64,000 nucleotides of DNA from Chryseobacterium sp. ON_d1 (GCF_006829085.1 NZ_BJTC01000005.1:186001-250000); one strand, 5' to 3'; shown: positions 10,904 through 19,791, counted from the first letter of the stretch. Notes: generated from the sequence alone by a model not told the origin. A program made the numbers and translations.

Positions 10904-12163
10904 TTAAAATAATGTCAGTTGCTGTGAAAACTGGTTGTGAAACTTGGAAGAGCTTCCGCCAATCAGCAGCTTTCTGAAGTTTTTGTCCGTTAAGTATTTC
11001 AGGTAAGCATTTCCCGCAGTAAAATCAATAAAATATTTTGCACGATTGACGGCTGCTCCCAGTTTTTTCAAATGGTCCATCGTTAAAATCTGAAAGCGTC
11101 TGGCACTTATAATTTTCTGAGCTGTTTTTACGCCAATTCCGGGAATTCTTAAAATCGTGCGATATTCCGCAGTTTGAAGATTCACCGGGAACTGATCTAA
11201 GTTTCGCAATGCCCAGCTTAATTTCGGGTCCATTTCCAGATCGAGAAAAGGAACATTCGGATCTAAAATTTCTTCTGCTTTAAAACCGTAGAATCTCATC
11301 AACCAATCTGATTGATAGAGTCTGTTTTCTCTCAACATAGGAACTTCGGTTGCCAAAGAAGGTAGTCTTTTATCTTCTAATACAGGAACATATCCGGAAT
11401 AGTAAACCCTTTTCAGATTGAAATTTTTATAAAAATGATCGGCAACATTGATGATCTGCAGGTCGTTTTCATTGGTAGCTCCTACAATCATTTGTGTAGA
11501 CTGTCCTGCAGGGGCAAACTTCGGAACTTTCTTAAGGATTTTCTTTTCATCTTTATATTGAATGATACCTTTTTGAATATACCGCATCGGGCTGATCATA
11601 TCCTGTCTGTTCTTTTCAGGCGCCAATAATTTTAATCCGCTTTCTGTAGGGATTTCAATATTGACAGATAACCGGTCTGCATACAACGCTGCTTCCTGCA
11701 TCAGATCATCACTGGCTCCCGGAATAGATTTCAGATGAATATACCCATTAAAATTCTCTTCCAGACGCAGTTTTTTGGCCACTCTTACAAGACGCTCCAT
11801 CGTTGTATCTGCATTCTTAAAAATTCCTGAGCTCAGAAATAAACCTTCAATATAATTCCTGCGGTAAAAATTGATGGTAAGATCTACCACTTCTTCTACG
11901 GTAAAAGCAGCTCTTTTGATATCATTCGAACTTCTGGAAACACAGTAAGCACAATCGTAGATGCAATGGTTGGTCAACAGAATTTTAAGCAGGGAGACAC
12001 ATCTTCCGTCTTCCGTATAGGTATGGCAAATCCCGCTTGCGGAACTGTCGCCCAAAGCCCCTTTTTTATTCTTCCTCGTACCTCCGCTCGATGAACAGGA
12101 AACGTCATATTTCGCTGCATCGGCAAGGATTTCGAGCTTTTCTTTAAGGCGGTCAAAATTCAT
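10904..12163 (-). CDS. Putative DNA modification/repair radical SAM protein (TIGR03916)
   Basis: A 419-residue radical SAM enzyme. The 4Fe-4S/SAM motif is CIYDCAYC at about residue 67-74, preceded by a Cys-rich segment CSSSGGTRKNKKGALGDSSASGIC. The C-terminal part has a helix-hairpin-helix DNA-binding motif (ILRIPGIGVKTAQKIISAR, ~345-365). This combination of radical SAM plus HhH defines TIGR03916. It acts with the downstream TIGR03915 protein, presumably on damaged or modified DNA. The substrate is unknown. The start MNFDRLKEKLEILADAAKYDVSC fits the family. Confidence 0.92.
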   Translation of the reverse strand: MNFDRLKEKLEILADAAKYDVSCSSSGGTRKNKKGALGDSSASGICHTYTEDGRCVSLLKILLTNHCIYDCAYCVSRSSNDIKRAAFTVEEVVDLTINFYRRNYIEGLFLSSGIFKNADTTMERLVRVAKKLRLEENFNGYIHLKSIPGASDDLMQEAALYADRLSVNIEIPTESGLKLLAPEKNRQDMISPMRYIQKGIIQYKDEKKILKKVPKFAPAGQSTQMIVGATNENDLQIINVADHFYKNFNLKRVYYSGYVPVLEDKRLPSLATEVPMLRENRLYQSDWLMRFYGFKAEEILDPNVPFLDLEMDPKLSWALRNLDQFPVNLQTAEYRTILRIPGIGVKTAQKIISARRFQILTMDHLKKLGAAVNRAKYFIDFTAGNAYLKYLTDKNFRKLLIGGSSSKFHNQFSQQLTLF

Positions 12164-12318
12164 TCTTTTGGTGGTTTGATATTACTTGTATCAATATAAT
12201 TTTAAATATTGTTCAAATTTAGTTCCAAAATTGATAAATGTCAACCTTTTTTCATAGAAGTTATCAACAAAAAAGAGCCTCAAAATCATTATATTTACGG
12301 CTCATTAAAGTTTATATT

Positions 12319-13647
12319 ATGAATCATAAACCAATCGAAGGTTTTTCCAAGCTTCCAAAGCAGGGGAAAATTGACTGGCTCGTAAACGAATATCTTGAAG
12401 GAAACCAGGAATATCAAAATATATTACAACAATACTGGAACGATGATGCAGATCTTCAGAAGCTTCACGAAGAATTTTCTGAAAATACCATCTCCAATTT
12501 CTATATGCCATACGGAATCGCTCCGAATTTTTTAATTGATGGAAAACTGCTGGCACTTCCAATGGCTGTTGAGGAAAGTTCAGTAGTTGCCGCCGCTTCT
12601 AAGGCAGCCAAATTCTGGATTGATAAAGGAGGTTTTAAAACAACGATTATCAATACTGAAAAGCTGGGGCATACCCATTTTATTTTTAATGTAGAACCTC
12701 ATAAACTGTTACATTTCTTTAATTTTAGCCTAAAGAAAAAACTATTCGAGGCAACAGAAGATATCACTTCCAATATGAGAAAACGAGGTGGAGGTATTTT
12801 AAATATCAGCCTGGTGGATAAAACAGCAGAAATGCCCAACTATTACCAGCTGAAAGCAAGCTTTGATACGGTAGATTCAATGGGGGCCAACTTTATCAAC
12901 TCATGTCTTGAGCAGTTTGGAAAAACATTGAGACAGGAAGTAGCCACAAGTGAAGATTTTACTCAGGAAGAAAAGAATTCACTACAGATCGTGATGAATA
13001 TTCTTTCCAATTTCACGCCTGACTGTATCGTGAGAGCTGAGGTATCATGTAAAATGGAAGATCTGAAGGATGACAGCGGAATTTCTCCTGAAGAGTTTGC
13101 TTCCAAATTCAAGCAGGCGGTCACTATCGCGGAAATTGAACCTTACCGTGCCACGACTCACAATAAAGGAATCATGAACGGAGTAGATGCAGTGGTGATC
13201 GCTACAGGAAATGATTTCAGAGCAACGGAAGCCTGTGCACATACCTATGCTGCAAAAGACGGACAATACAGATCCCTGACTCACTGTACAACGGATAACG
13301 GAGTATTCAGATTCTGGATAGATTTACCAATTTCTGTTGGAGTAGTAGGAGGACTTACAAATCTTCACCCACTGGTAAAGTTCTCACTGGCACTTCTTGG
13401 GAAACCTTCCGCACAAGAGCTGATGAGCATCCTGGCAGTTTCAGGACTTGCACAGAACTTCGGTGCATTACGTTCTCTGGTAACCACAGGAATCCAGAAA
13501 GGACATATGAAAATGCATTTATTGAATATTCTGAACCAACTGGGGGCTACTGAAGAAGAAAAGCAACACTTTGTGACGTATTTTAAAGACAAGACGGTAA
13601 GCCATCATGAAGTGATCAATGAGTTTAACAGAATGAGAGGAAACTAA
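12319..13647 (+). CDS. Hydroxymethylglutaryl-CoA reductase, class II (degradative type)
   Basis: Interconverts HMG-CoA and mevalonate using NAD(P)H. Class II motifs are seen: EESSVVAAASKAAKFW with the catalytic Glu, ALVDAVVIATGND-like segment DAVVIATGNDFRATEACAHTYAA, and GGLTNLHPLVKFSL near the C-terminus with the following flap helix. I chose the ATG at 12319 (MNHKPIEGFSKLPKQGK, 442 residues), normal for the class; the longer frame's 27 residues lack similarity. Class II enzymes are often labelled degradative, but in flavobacteria the enzyme probably supplies the mevalonate route to isoprenoids. It overlaps the next tiny gene by one base. Confidence 0.93.
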   Translation: MNHKPIEGFSKLPKQGKIDWLVNEYLEGNQEYQNILQQYWNDDADLQKLHEEFSENTISNFYMPYGIAPNFLIDGKLLALPMAVEESSVVAAASKAAKFWIDKGGFKTTIINTEKLGHTHFIFNVEPHKLLHFFNFSLKKKLFEATEDITSNMRKRGGGILNISLVDKTAEMPNYYQLKASFDTVDSMGANFINSCLEQFGKTLRQEVATSEDFTQEEKNSLQIVMNILSNFTPDCIVRAEVSCKMEDLKDDSGISPEEFASKFKQAVTIAEIEPYRATTHNKGIMNGVDAVVIATGNDFRATEACAHTYAAKDGQYRSLTHCTTDNGVFRFWIDLPISVGVVGGLTNLHPLVKFSLALLGKPSAQELMSILAVSGLAQNFGALRSLVTTGIQKGHMKMHLLNILNQLGATEEEKQHFVTYFKDKTVSHHEVINEFNRMRGN

Positions 13648-13814
13648 TGTTACAGATCATTTTGCCCATTGTATTCCTTCTCTTTGGTTTTTTTCTGAAG
13701 AAAACAAATAACGAAGGTTTCAGGAGTTCCAAGAGATTTGCCAACATGTTTATCATCCTGGGAATTTCTACACTGGTCGCCAAGTTTATTTTAATGTATA
13801 TAAAGTCAAAATAG
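13647..13814 (+). CDS. Tiny two-helix membrane protein
   Basis: A 55-codon ORF starting MLQIILPIVFLLFGFFLKK. Its ATG overlaps the HMG-CoA reductase stop (TAATG) and its TAG overlaps the GTG start of the next gene, so all three are translationally coupled. Residues 3-17 and 34-51 are hydrophobic and predicted to cross the membrane, joined by a basic loop (KKTNNEGFRSSKR). This looks like a genuine gene too short for usual cut-offs. No family recognised. Confidence 0.7.
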   Translation: MLQIILPIVFLLFGFFLKKTNNEGFRSSKRFANMFIILGISTLVAKFILMYIKSK

Positions 13815-14884
13815 TGAAAAAGAGCATTGTATTTTTCTTATTGGTTTCCGGTTTAAGTTTTTCGCAGCAGAAAAGTTTAAAGATCAATGATCTGCAGCCA
13901 AAATCTGAAAATTATGTGTTTCCTGTGATAAGCTATCCGGGAAATCCAATAGCAACCAATAAGATCAATACATTTCTTCAGGTCAGTGAGCTGGAATATG
14001 TTCCGGATTCCGGTGGGAATCCTTTTAAATTAGCTTCTACAGCTACCAATTCTTACTCCAACTACCTTTATTTCTATGATTGGGAGAAATTGGAAACTCC
14101 TGAAAATATCTTAACGATAGGTATTCATGGTGAAGCTTCGGGAGCTTATCCGGAAGAATTTGCGGACTGGAAGAACTTTGATCTGAGAACAGGAAACTTT
14201 ATTAATGCTGCAGATTTATTTCAACCTGGTTCAGTAAAAATTGTAGATGGGATCATTCAGAAACGAGTAAAAAAAAGAATTTCTGAATTTCTTGTCAAAC
14301 TGAAAGCTGAAAAAAATCCTGAAGAAGAAACTGAAGATCAGATTGCGCTTTACGAAGATTGCTTTACAGAGCATACTTTGGGAAGTGTCAAATACTTCTT
14401 TGGAAAAGATAAACTGACTTTTGTAGCCGGAAGATGTTCCAATCATGCCATGAGAGCACTGGATGAACTCGGCAGCCATGAGATAGAATTCACTTACAGA
14501 GAATTGGAAAAATACTGGAGTTCTTATGCAAAAAATTTAATTTCTGGTTCTGAAAAAACAGAGATAACCAGTCTTAATAATAAACTGTATCGCGGTAAGA
14601 TTGACGGAAAGTATTCCATCACCGTTTTGATCGATCAGGTATATGATGACGGCTCTTTTTCTGCAAAATACTGGTATGATAAAATTAAAAAGCTGATTGA
14701 GTGGAATGGGAAGATAAAAGGCAATCATATTTCTATCATAGAAAACGATTATTACAGTGAAGAAACCAGCCAATGGATTTTCAAAGCTTTAGTGGAGGCT
14801 GATTTGCAAGGAAAGAAAATCATTGGAACCTGGCAGGATTATAAAACAAAAAAATATTTAACCTTAGAATTAGAAGAGTTATAA
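13814..14884 (+). CDS. Secreted hypothetical protein
   Basis: Starts with GTG, overlapping the TAG of the upstream tiny gene, and has a clear signal peptide (MKKSIVFFLLVSGLSFSQQ). The 356 residues include a DUF3298/RsiV-like region: ENILTIGIHGEASGAYPEEFADWKNFDLRTGNFINAADLF is typical of proteins with a peptidoglycan-deacetylase-regulator type fold, though I am not certain. The C-terminal ~110 residues (KLYRGKIDGKYSITVLI to the end) form a beta-rich domain of short strands. Location is periplasm or outer surface. It is followed 1 base later by the DUF423 gene, so it is in an operon. Confidence 0.75.
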   Translation: MKKSIVFFLLVSGLSFSQQKSLKINDLQPKSENYVFPVISYPGNPIATNKINTFLQVSELEYVPDSGGNPFKLASTATNSYSNYLYFYDWEKLETPENILTIGIHGEASGAYPEEFADWKNFDLRTGNFINAADLFQPGSVKIVDGIIQKRVKKRISEFLVKLKAEKNPEEETEDQIALYEDCFTEHTLGSVKYFFGKDKLTFVAGRCSNHAMRALDELGSHEIEFTYRELEKYWSSYAKNLISGSEKTEITSLNNKLYRGKIDGKYSITVLIDQVYDDGSFSAKYWYDKIKKLIEWNGKIKGNHISIIENDYYSEETSQWIFKALVEADLQGKKIIGTWQDYKTKKYLTLELEEL

Positions 14885-14885
14885 A

Positions 14886-15272
14886 ATGAAAACAATCACA
14901 TTAGTTTTTGGAGCAGTCTACGGAATGGTGTCTGTAATCCTGGGCGCATTCGGAGCACATGCTTTAAAGAAAATATTGGCTGTGGAAAGACTGGAAAGTT
15001 TTGAAACAGGAGTAAGATATCAGATGTATGCCGCTTTTTTCCTGCTGATCATCGGGTATATTTTAAAATTTGAGACTTCAGCTGAAAAATGGACGTCCAT
15101 CTTGATGATTGCAGGAACATTTTTATTCTCCGTGAGTATCTATTTCCTGAGTATGCAGGATTATCTGGGAATGAATCTTAAATTCTTAGGACCTATTACT
15201 CCTCTTGGAGGTCTGATGATGATCTTAAGCTGGGGAATGCTTATTTTTTATTTTGCTAAAAACAGAATTTAG
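14886..15272 (+). CDS. DUF423 family membrane protein
   Basis: A 128-residue protein with four hydrophobic helices. The family signature GAFGAHALKK is at about residues 20-29, followed by ETGVRYQMYAAFFLLIIGY and the C-terminal TPLGGLMMILSWGMLIFY. DUF423 (YgdD-like) proteins are small inner-membrane proteins with no defined function. It begins 1 base after the previous stop codon and ends 3 bases before the ClC channel gene, so the three are co-transcribed. Confidence 0.9.
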   Translation: MKTITLVFGAVYGMVSVILGAFGAHALKKILAVERLESFETGVRYQMYAAFFLLIIGYILKFETSAEKWTSILMIAGTFLFSVSIYFLSMQDYLGMNLKFLGPITPLGGLMMILSWGMLIFYFAKNRI

Positions 15273-15275
15273 CGA

Positions 15276-16553
15276 ATGAAAATTAATAGAAGAAGACGGT
15301 TAATACGAACTTTCAATCTGTTAGATCAACCTATCAGATTCAATCCGTTTGTATTCAGCCGTACTTTTTTTATGTGGGCTGTTACAGGCCTGGTAGGCGG
15401 TATCATTGCCGGCGGATATTGGATCGTATTGGAACATTTTACAGAATTTTTAGCGGAATTTCAAGGTTGGGAAGTCATTCCAACCATGGCAGTCTGTGGG
15501 TTGCTTGCAGGTCTGGTGATTCACTTTATAGGCGATCCTGGAGAAATTCATCTGATTGTTAATAATATCAGATTTAATAAAGGAAAGCTGGATCCGAAAA
15601 ATAATCCATCCATGATTCTTTCTTCGCTTTTTTGTGTAGCATCAGGTGGAAGTTTAGGTCCTGAAGCGCCATTGGTACAGGTCACCGGATCTACAGGAAC
15701 CTGGCTGGGGAAAATTTTCAGGCTGAAAGGTGAGGAGCTGAGGTCATTAAGTATTGCCGGGATGGCTTCCGGTTTTACGGCCTTGTTTGGTGCACCGCTT
15801 GGAGGAAGTCTTTTCTCGCTGGAAATTCTGCATCACAAATATGCGGTAGAATATTATAAAGCTATTATTCCTGCATTAGTAGCAAGCTGTTTCAGTTACT
15901 TAATGTTTGCTTTGATTATCCATTTGGGAATTGGGGCAACATGGGATTTGAAAGCATATCATTATACAGGTGTGTATGATTTTCTCTATGCCACGCTGTT
16001 CGGAATGGTGGGAACTTTGTTCGGATGGATCTTCATTTTTATAGTTAAATTTTTCAAAAAGATTTTTGAATACAGGCAGTTTCCGATTTACGTTAAAACA
16101 TGTGCCGGAGGAATTATTTTAGGAATCATTGCCTATAATTTTCCCATTACAAGGTATTTCGGACACAATGAGATCAATCAGTTAATCGGAGGTAATTTCG
16201 GACTGAATTTTTTAATCCTGATTCTCATTTTTAAAATACTGGCTATTGCCATTACGGTAACTTCAGGATGGAGAGGAGGATTTATCATTCCCTTGTTTTT
16301 TGTAGGAGTCACATTGGGATTAATTATCCACAATTTATTTCCGGGTGTTGATACCACACTGGCTATTGTGAGTTGTATGGCCGCCATCAATGCTTGTGTA
16401 ACAAGAACGCCGATGAGTACTACAATTATACTGGGAACACTTACCGGATTTACTTATTTCGTACCGATATTGTTTGCCAGTCTTACCGGATATTTCCTGG
16501 CTCCGAAAATTCCGTTTATCGGATCTCAATCTGAGAAATTGGCGGAAGAATAA
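15276..16553 (+). CDS. ClC family chloride channel or H+/Cl- antiporter
   Basis: A 425-residue polytopic membrane protein. The ClC motifs are visible: GGSLGPEAPLVQ (~126-137) carries the gating glutamate in GPEAP, and GWRGGFIIPLFFVG matches the GxFxP filter loop. FGAPLGGSLFSLEILHHKY is also typical. The usual GSGIP motif is not obvious, and there is no CBS domain. It may be a channel or exchanger; the internal gating Glu is compatible with antiport. It is the last gene of the 12.3-16.6 kb plus-strand run. Confidence 0.9.
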   Translation: MKINRRRRLIRTFNLLDQPIRFNPFVFSRTFFMWAVTGLVGGIIAGGYWIVLEHFTEFLAEFQGWEVIPTMAVCGLLAGLVIHFIGDPGEIHLIVNNIRFNKGKLDPKNNPSMILSSLFCVASGGSLGPEAPLVQVTGSTGTWLGKIFRLKGEELRSLSIAGMASGFTALFGAPLGGSLFSLEILHHKYAVEYYKAIIPALVASCFSYLMFALIIHLGIGATWDLKAYHYTGVYDFLYATLFGMVGTLFGWIFIFIVKFFKKIFEYRQFPIYVKTCAGGIILGIIAYNFPITRYFGHNEINQLIGGNFGLNFLILILIFKILAIAITVTSGWRGGFIIPLFFVGVTLGLIIHNLFPGVDTTLAIVSCMAAINACVTRTPMSTTIILGTLTGFTYFVPILFASLTGYFLAPKIPFIGSQSEKLAEE

Positions 16554-16616
16554 GAGAAAATAGGAAGATATGTTAAAAATCAAGTCGGTCAGACTTTAAA
16601 TTTTAAGTCAATAAAC

Positions 16617-16646
16617 TTGAACTTCCATGTCTTTTTAGTAAATTTG
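16617..16646 (+). promoter_or_regulatory. sucC promoter
   Basis: TTG (16617-16619), 19-nt spacer, TAAATTTG (16639-16646): a full match to the Bacteroidota sigma-ABfr-type consensus, 38 bases before the sucC ATG. Confidence 0.75.
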
Positions 16647-16684
16647 TCAACCTTTAAATTTTTAAATAAAATAATAAAAATAAT

Positions 16685-17875
16685 ATGAATCTTCACGAGT
16701 ATCAATCAAAAGAGATTTTATCAAAGTACGGAGTAGCTATCCAACGTGGTTTTGTTGCAAACAACGTAGAAGAAGCTGTAGCTGCTGCAGAAAAACTAAC
16801 TGCTGAAACTGGCGCTCAAGGGTGGGTAGTAAAGGCTCAGATCCACGCAGGTGGTCGTGGTAAAGGTGGTGGTGTAAAGTTCTCTCCAAACATGGATAAA
16901 CTTAAAGAAAACGCTCAGAATATCATCGGAATGCAGTTGGTAACTCCACAAACTTCTGCTGAGGGTAAAAAAGTAAATTCTGTTTTGGTTGCAGAGGATG
17001 TATATTATCCAGGAGAATCAGAAACTAAAGAATTTTATGTTTCTATTCTTTTAGACAGAGCTGAAGGTAAAAATACAGTTGTATATTCTACTGAAGGGGG
17101 GATGGATATTGAGCACGTTGCTGAAGTAACTCCTCATTTGATCCACAAAGAAATCATTGATCCTGCTTTAGGACTTCAAGGTTTCCAGGCTAGAAAGATT
17201 GCTTTTAACTTAGGTCTTGAAGGGAATGCTTTCAAAGAATTTACAAAATTCATTACCTCTTTATACAATGCTTACACAGGTATTGATGCTTCTCTTTTCG
17301 AAATCAACCCTGTATTGAAAACTTCTGATAACAAGATTATCGCTGTTGATGCTAAAGTAACTTTAGATGACAACTCATTATTCCGTCACAAAGACTTAGC
17401 TGAATTAAGAGATACAAGAGAAGAAGATCCGATGGATGTAGAAGCGGGTGAAGCGGGTCTTAACTTCGTAAAACTTGACGGTAACGTTGCCTGTATGGTA
17501 AACGGAGCTGGTCTTGCAATGGCTACTATGGATATCATCAAATTATCAGGTGGTAACCCTGCCAACTTCCTTGACGTGGGAGGTACTGCAGATGCTCAGA
17601 GAGTACAGACTGCTTTCGGAATCATCTTAAGAGATCCGAACGTAAAAGCTATTTTGATCAATATCTTTGGTGGTATCGTAAGATGTGACAGAGTTGCTCA
17701 AGGGGTTGTGGACGCTTACAAAGCTATGGGAAGCCTTCCGGTTCCATTGATCGTAAGATTACAGGGAACTAACGCTGTAGAAGCTAAAAAATTAATTGAC
17801 GAGTCTGGTCTTCCGGTACACTCTGCAATTACTTTGGAAGAAGCTGCAAACAAAGTAAAAGAAGTTTTAGCGTAA
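16685..17875 (+). CDS. sucC: ADP-forming succinyl-CoA ligase, beta subunit
   Basis: Catalyses succinyl-CoA + ADP/GDP + Pi to succinate + nucleotide triphosphate + CoA in the TCA cycle, together with SucD. The 396 residues have an N-terminal ATP-grasp domain (MNLHEYQSKEILSKYGV, KAQIHAGGRGKGGGV) and a C-terminal ligase-CoA domain with IFGGIVRCDRVAQGV and VRLQGTNA. The codon choice is unusually biased and the promoter is consensus-like, consistent with high expression. sucD is not adjacent, so the subunits are encoded apart. Strong terminator follows. Confidence 0.98.
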   Translation: MNLHEYQSKEILSKYGVAIQRGFVANNVEEAVAAAEKLTAETGAQGWVVKAQIHAGGRGKGGGVKFSPNMDKLKENAQNIIGMQLVTPQTSAEGKKVNSVLVAEDVYYPGESETKEFYVSILLDRAEGKNTVVYSTEGGMDIEHVAEVTPHLIHKEIIDPALGLQGFQARKIAFNLGLEGNAFKEFTKFITSLYNAYTGIDASLFEINPVLKTSDNKIIAVDAKVTLDDNSLFRHKDLAELRDTREEDPMDVEAGEAGLNFVKLDGNVACMVNGAGLAMATMDIIKLSGGNPANFLDVGGTADAQRVQTAFGIILRDPNVKAILINIFGGIVRCDRVAQGVVDAYKAMGSLPVPLIVRLQGTNAVEAKKLIDESGLPVHSAITLEEAANKVKEVLA

Positions 17876-17901
17876 GCTGAAATTTTCAGATAAAATAGAA
17901 G

Positions 17902-17930
17902 AAACCGTTTCATTTTTGAAACGGTTTTTT
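17902..17930 (+). terminator. sucC terminator
   Basis: AAACCGTTTCA / TGAAACGGTTT, an 11-bp stem with a 4-nt loop followed by T6, 27 bases after the sucC stop. Confidence 0.9.
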
Positions 17931-17986
17931 TATTGGTAAATGAAAGGACAGAGCTTTGTAATAAATTCAGAAGAAATGTGTATTTT

Positions 17987-18019
17987 AAACCTAACAGGTT
18001 TTAAAAACCTGTTAGGTTT
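17987..18019. repeat. 33-bp near-perfect palindrome
   Basis: AAACCTAACAGGTTTT and its exact complement flank a single central A. It lies between two convergent genes (sucC and MscS). From memory, the ACCTAACAGGT core is common in intergenic regions of flavobacteria; it may act as a bidirectional terminator or a REP-like repeat. Confidence 0.7.
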
Positions 18020-18078
18020 TTCTTAGCAATCACTATAAAAACACCCAGGTTTTGAAATGGTCTTTATATTGTATATGA

Positions 18079-18966
18079 TTACTTATCCTGATGGCTTTCC
18101 GGCAAGTTAGCCTCACCACTCGTAATACTGATGCTTGTAGGGGTTACCAATTGGATTTTATCCGTATCAAAACGTTCTTTAATACCTAGATAAGCTTTAC
18201 TTCTCACCTGTGCAAGATTAGCCCCTACTTTTATCCAGAATTTCACCTGAAGATTAAAGGCTCCTTGTTTAAGGTCTGTGAAAATCACCTCTACAGTATC
18301 TAACTTATCCACATTATCAAGGCTTTTTACCACATCAAGAATCCCCTTTTGCGCCTTGGTAATATCCTCATCGGCAGGAATTTCAAAATTTAAAATAATC
18401 CTCCGCTGCGGAGAAGCTGTAATATTGTAGAATGGAGCATTGAAAACAACCTGGTTGGGAATATAAGCTTTCTTTCCGTCGTCGGTAAGTATTTTCGTGG
18501 TTAGAAAACCAATTTCCTGTACTGTGCCTGAGTGGTTACCGATCGTAATATAATCTCCTACTTTAAATGCTTTGTCAATTCCAATCAGCATTCCTGAAAA
18601 AATACTTGAGACAAGATCTTTCAGGGCAACTCCGGCAATTACCCCTGCAACTCCCAAGCTTCCGATGAACTTCCAGAGAAAACCACTGAATCCCATAATT
18701 TCAAGGGAAATAAAGGTTCCCATCAGCATGATCAGGAATCTGAATATACTGATTAAAGTCACTAAAGAACTTTCTTTCTGGCTTTTCGGGAAAAATTTGT
18801 GAAATAAATTTACTGCTCCTCTGCTTAAATACTTGCTGGTAATAAGGAAAAATGTGAATACAATAATTCCAACGATCAGCTTCGGGGTAAGTTCGGCAAA
18901 GGTCATATACCAATTTTCCAAGACTTTATAAACAACATCTATATACCTCAGTCCCGTTTTCTCCAT
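18079..18966 (-). CDS. MscS-type small-conductance mechanosensitive channel
   Basis: A 295-residue channel that opens under membrane tension to release solutes during osmotic downshift. Three transmembrane helices are predicted (about 24-45, 67-90, 92-115). The third contains the glycine/alanine-rich pore helix GSLGVAGVIAGVALKDLVSSIFSGMLI. The cytosolic beta domain follows with VGDYITIGNHSGTVQEIGFLTTKI and the PNQVVFN motif. Length and order match MscS. It is a single gene divergent from the peroxiredoxin. Confidence 0.95.
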   Translation of the reverse strand: MEKTGLRYIDVVYKVLENWYMTFAELTPKLIVGIIVFTFFLITSKYLSRGAVNLFHKFFPKSQKESSLVTLISIFRFLIMLMGTFISLEIMGFSGFLWKFIGSLGVAGVIAGVALKDLVSSIFSGMLIGIDKAFKVGDYITIGNHSGTVQEIGFLTTKILTDDGKKAYIPNQVVFNAPFYNITASPQRRIILNFEIPADEDITKAQKGILDVVKSLDNVDKLDTVEVIFTDLKQGAFNLQVKFWIKVGANLAQVRSKAYLGIKERFDTDKIQLVTPTSISITSGEANLPESHQDK

Positions 18967-19009
18967 GAATAAAAATTTTAATTAAAGATATAAATTTTAA
19001 GCAAAAAAT

Positions 19010-19045
19010 TTGCCAGTTCCAAAAAGTCTACTAAATTTGTAGACT
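19010..19045 (+). promoter_or_regulatory. Peroxiredoxin promoter with overlapping dyad
   Basis: TTG (19010-19012), 19-nt spacer, TAAATTTG (19032-19039). A perfect 7-bp inverted repeat AGTCTAC-N7-GTAGACT (19025-19045) is centred exactly on the -7 box, which is what a repressor operator would look like. Confidence 0.7.
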
Positions 19046-19062
19046 ATAAAATAGAGAACATT

Positions 19063-19698
19063 ATGTCAATTAAATTAGGAGATACAGCACCCAACTTTCA
19101 GGCAGAATCATCTGTAGGCGATATCAATTTTTATAATTATCTGGGGGACTCCTGGGGAATTCTGTTTTCGCATCCTGCAGATTATACGCCGGTATGCACT
19201 ACAGAACTAGGATATACAGCAAAACTGCAGTCAGAATTTGATGCAAGAGATACCAAGGTGATTGCCTTGAGTGTGGATGGAGTGGAAGACCATCAGAACT
19301 GGGTGAAAGATATTAATGAGACCCAGAATACCACTGTACAGTTTCCTATTATTGCAGACAAAGACAGAAAAGTTTCTGAGTTGTATGATTTTATTCATCC
19401 TAATGCTTCGGCAACGGCTACTGTACGTTCTTTACTGATCATTGATCCGGCTAAAAAAGTAAGACTGATTATTACCTATCCGGCCTCTACAGGAAGGAAT
19501 TTTGAAGAGATCCTTAGAGTGCTGGATTCTTTACAATTGGTAGATAACTATCGTGTAGCAACTCCTGTTAATTGGGAAAATGGAGAGGATGTTATTATTC
19601 CTCCGGCCATTTCTACAGAGGAAGCACGGAAAATATTTCCAAAGGGTGTAACGGAAATAAAGCCTTATTTGCGATACACTCCACAACCTAATACATGA
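19063..19698 (+). CDS. 1-Cys peroxiredoxin (Prx6 type)
   Basis: Reduces H2O2 and organic peroxides. The 211 residues match the Prx6 class: peroxidatic Cys45 in HPADYTPVCTTELG, GVEDHQNWVKDI, and the C-terminal Prx6 extension with TPVNWENGEDVIIPP and KPYLRYTPQP. No second (resolving) cysteine is present, so it is a 1-Cys enzyme that needs an external thiol. It is transcribed alone from a consensus promoter overlapped by an operator-like dyad, which suggests control by a redox or sulfur-responsive repressor (inference). Confidence 0.95.
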   Translation: MSIKLGDTAPNFQAESSVGDINFYNYLGDSWGILFSHPADYTPVCTTELGYTAKLQSEFDARDTKVIALSVDGVEDHQNWVKDINETQNTTVQFPIIADKDRKVSELYDFIHPNASATATVRSLLIIDPAKKVRLIITYPASTGRNFEEILRVLDSLQLVDNYRVATPVNWENGEDVIIPPAISTEEARKIFPKGVTEIKPYLRYTPQPNT

Positions 19699-19737
19699 TT
19701 TATTTGATTTTTTATAGTTTAGTTTTAATTTGTACGA

Positions 19738-19778
19738 AAAGCGCCCCAGAAATAAAATTTCCGGGGCGCTTTCATTTT
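19738..19778. terminator. Bidirectional terminator
   Basis: AAGCGCCCC-A-GAAAT-AAA-ATTTC-C-GGGGCGCTT forms a long GC-rich stem with one internal mismatch, flanked by A and T runs, between two convergent genes. Confidence 0.92.
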
Positions 19779-19791
19779 TTTATAAGTATTA

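Noticed and set aside
16324..16332. TTATCCACA in the ClC gene, and another at 56902-56910 in the DUF4403 region
   Set aside because: Single isolated copies inside or next to coding sequence; not clustered, so not evidence for an origin.
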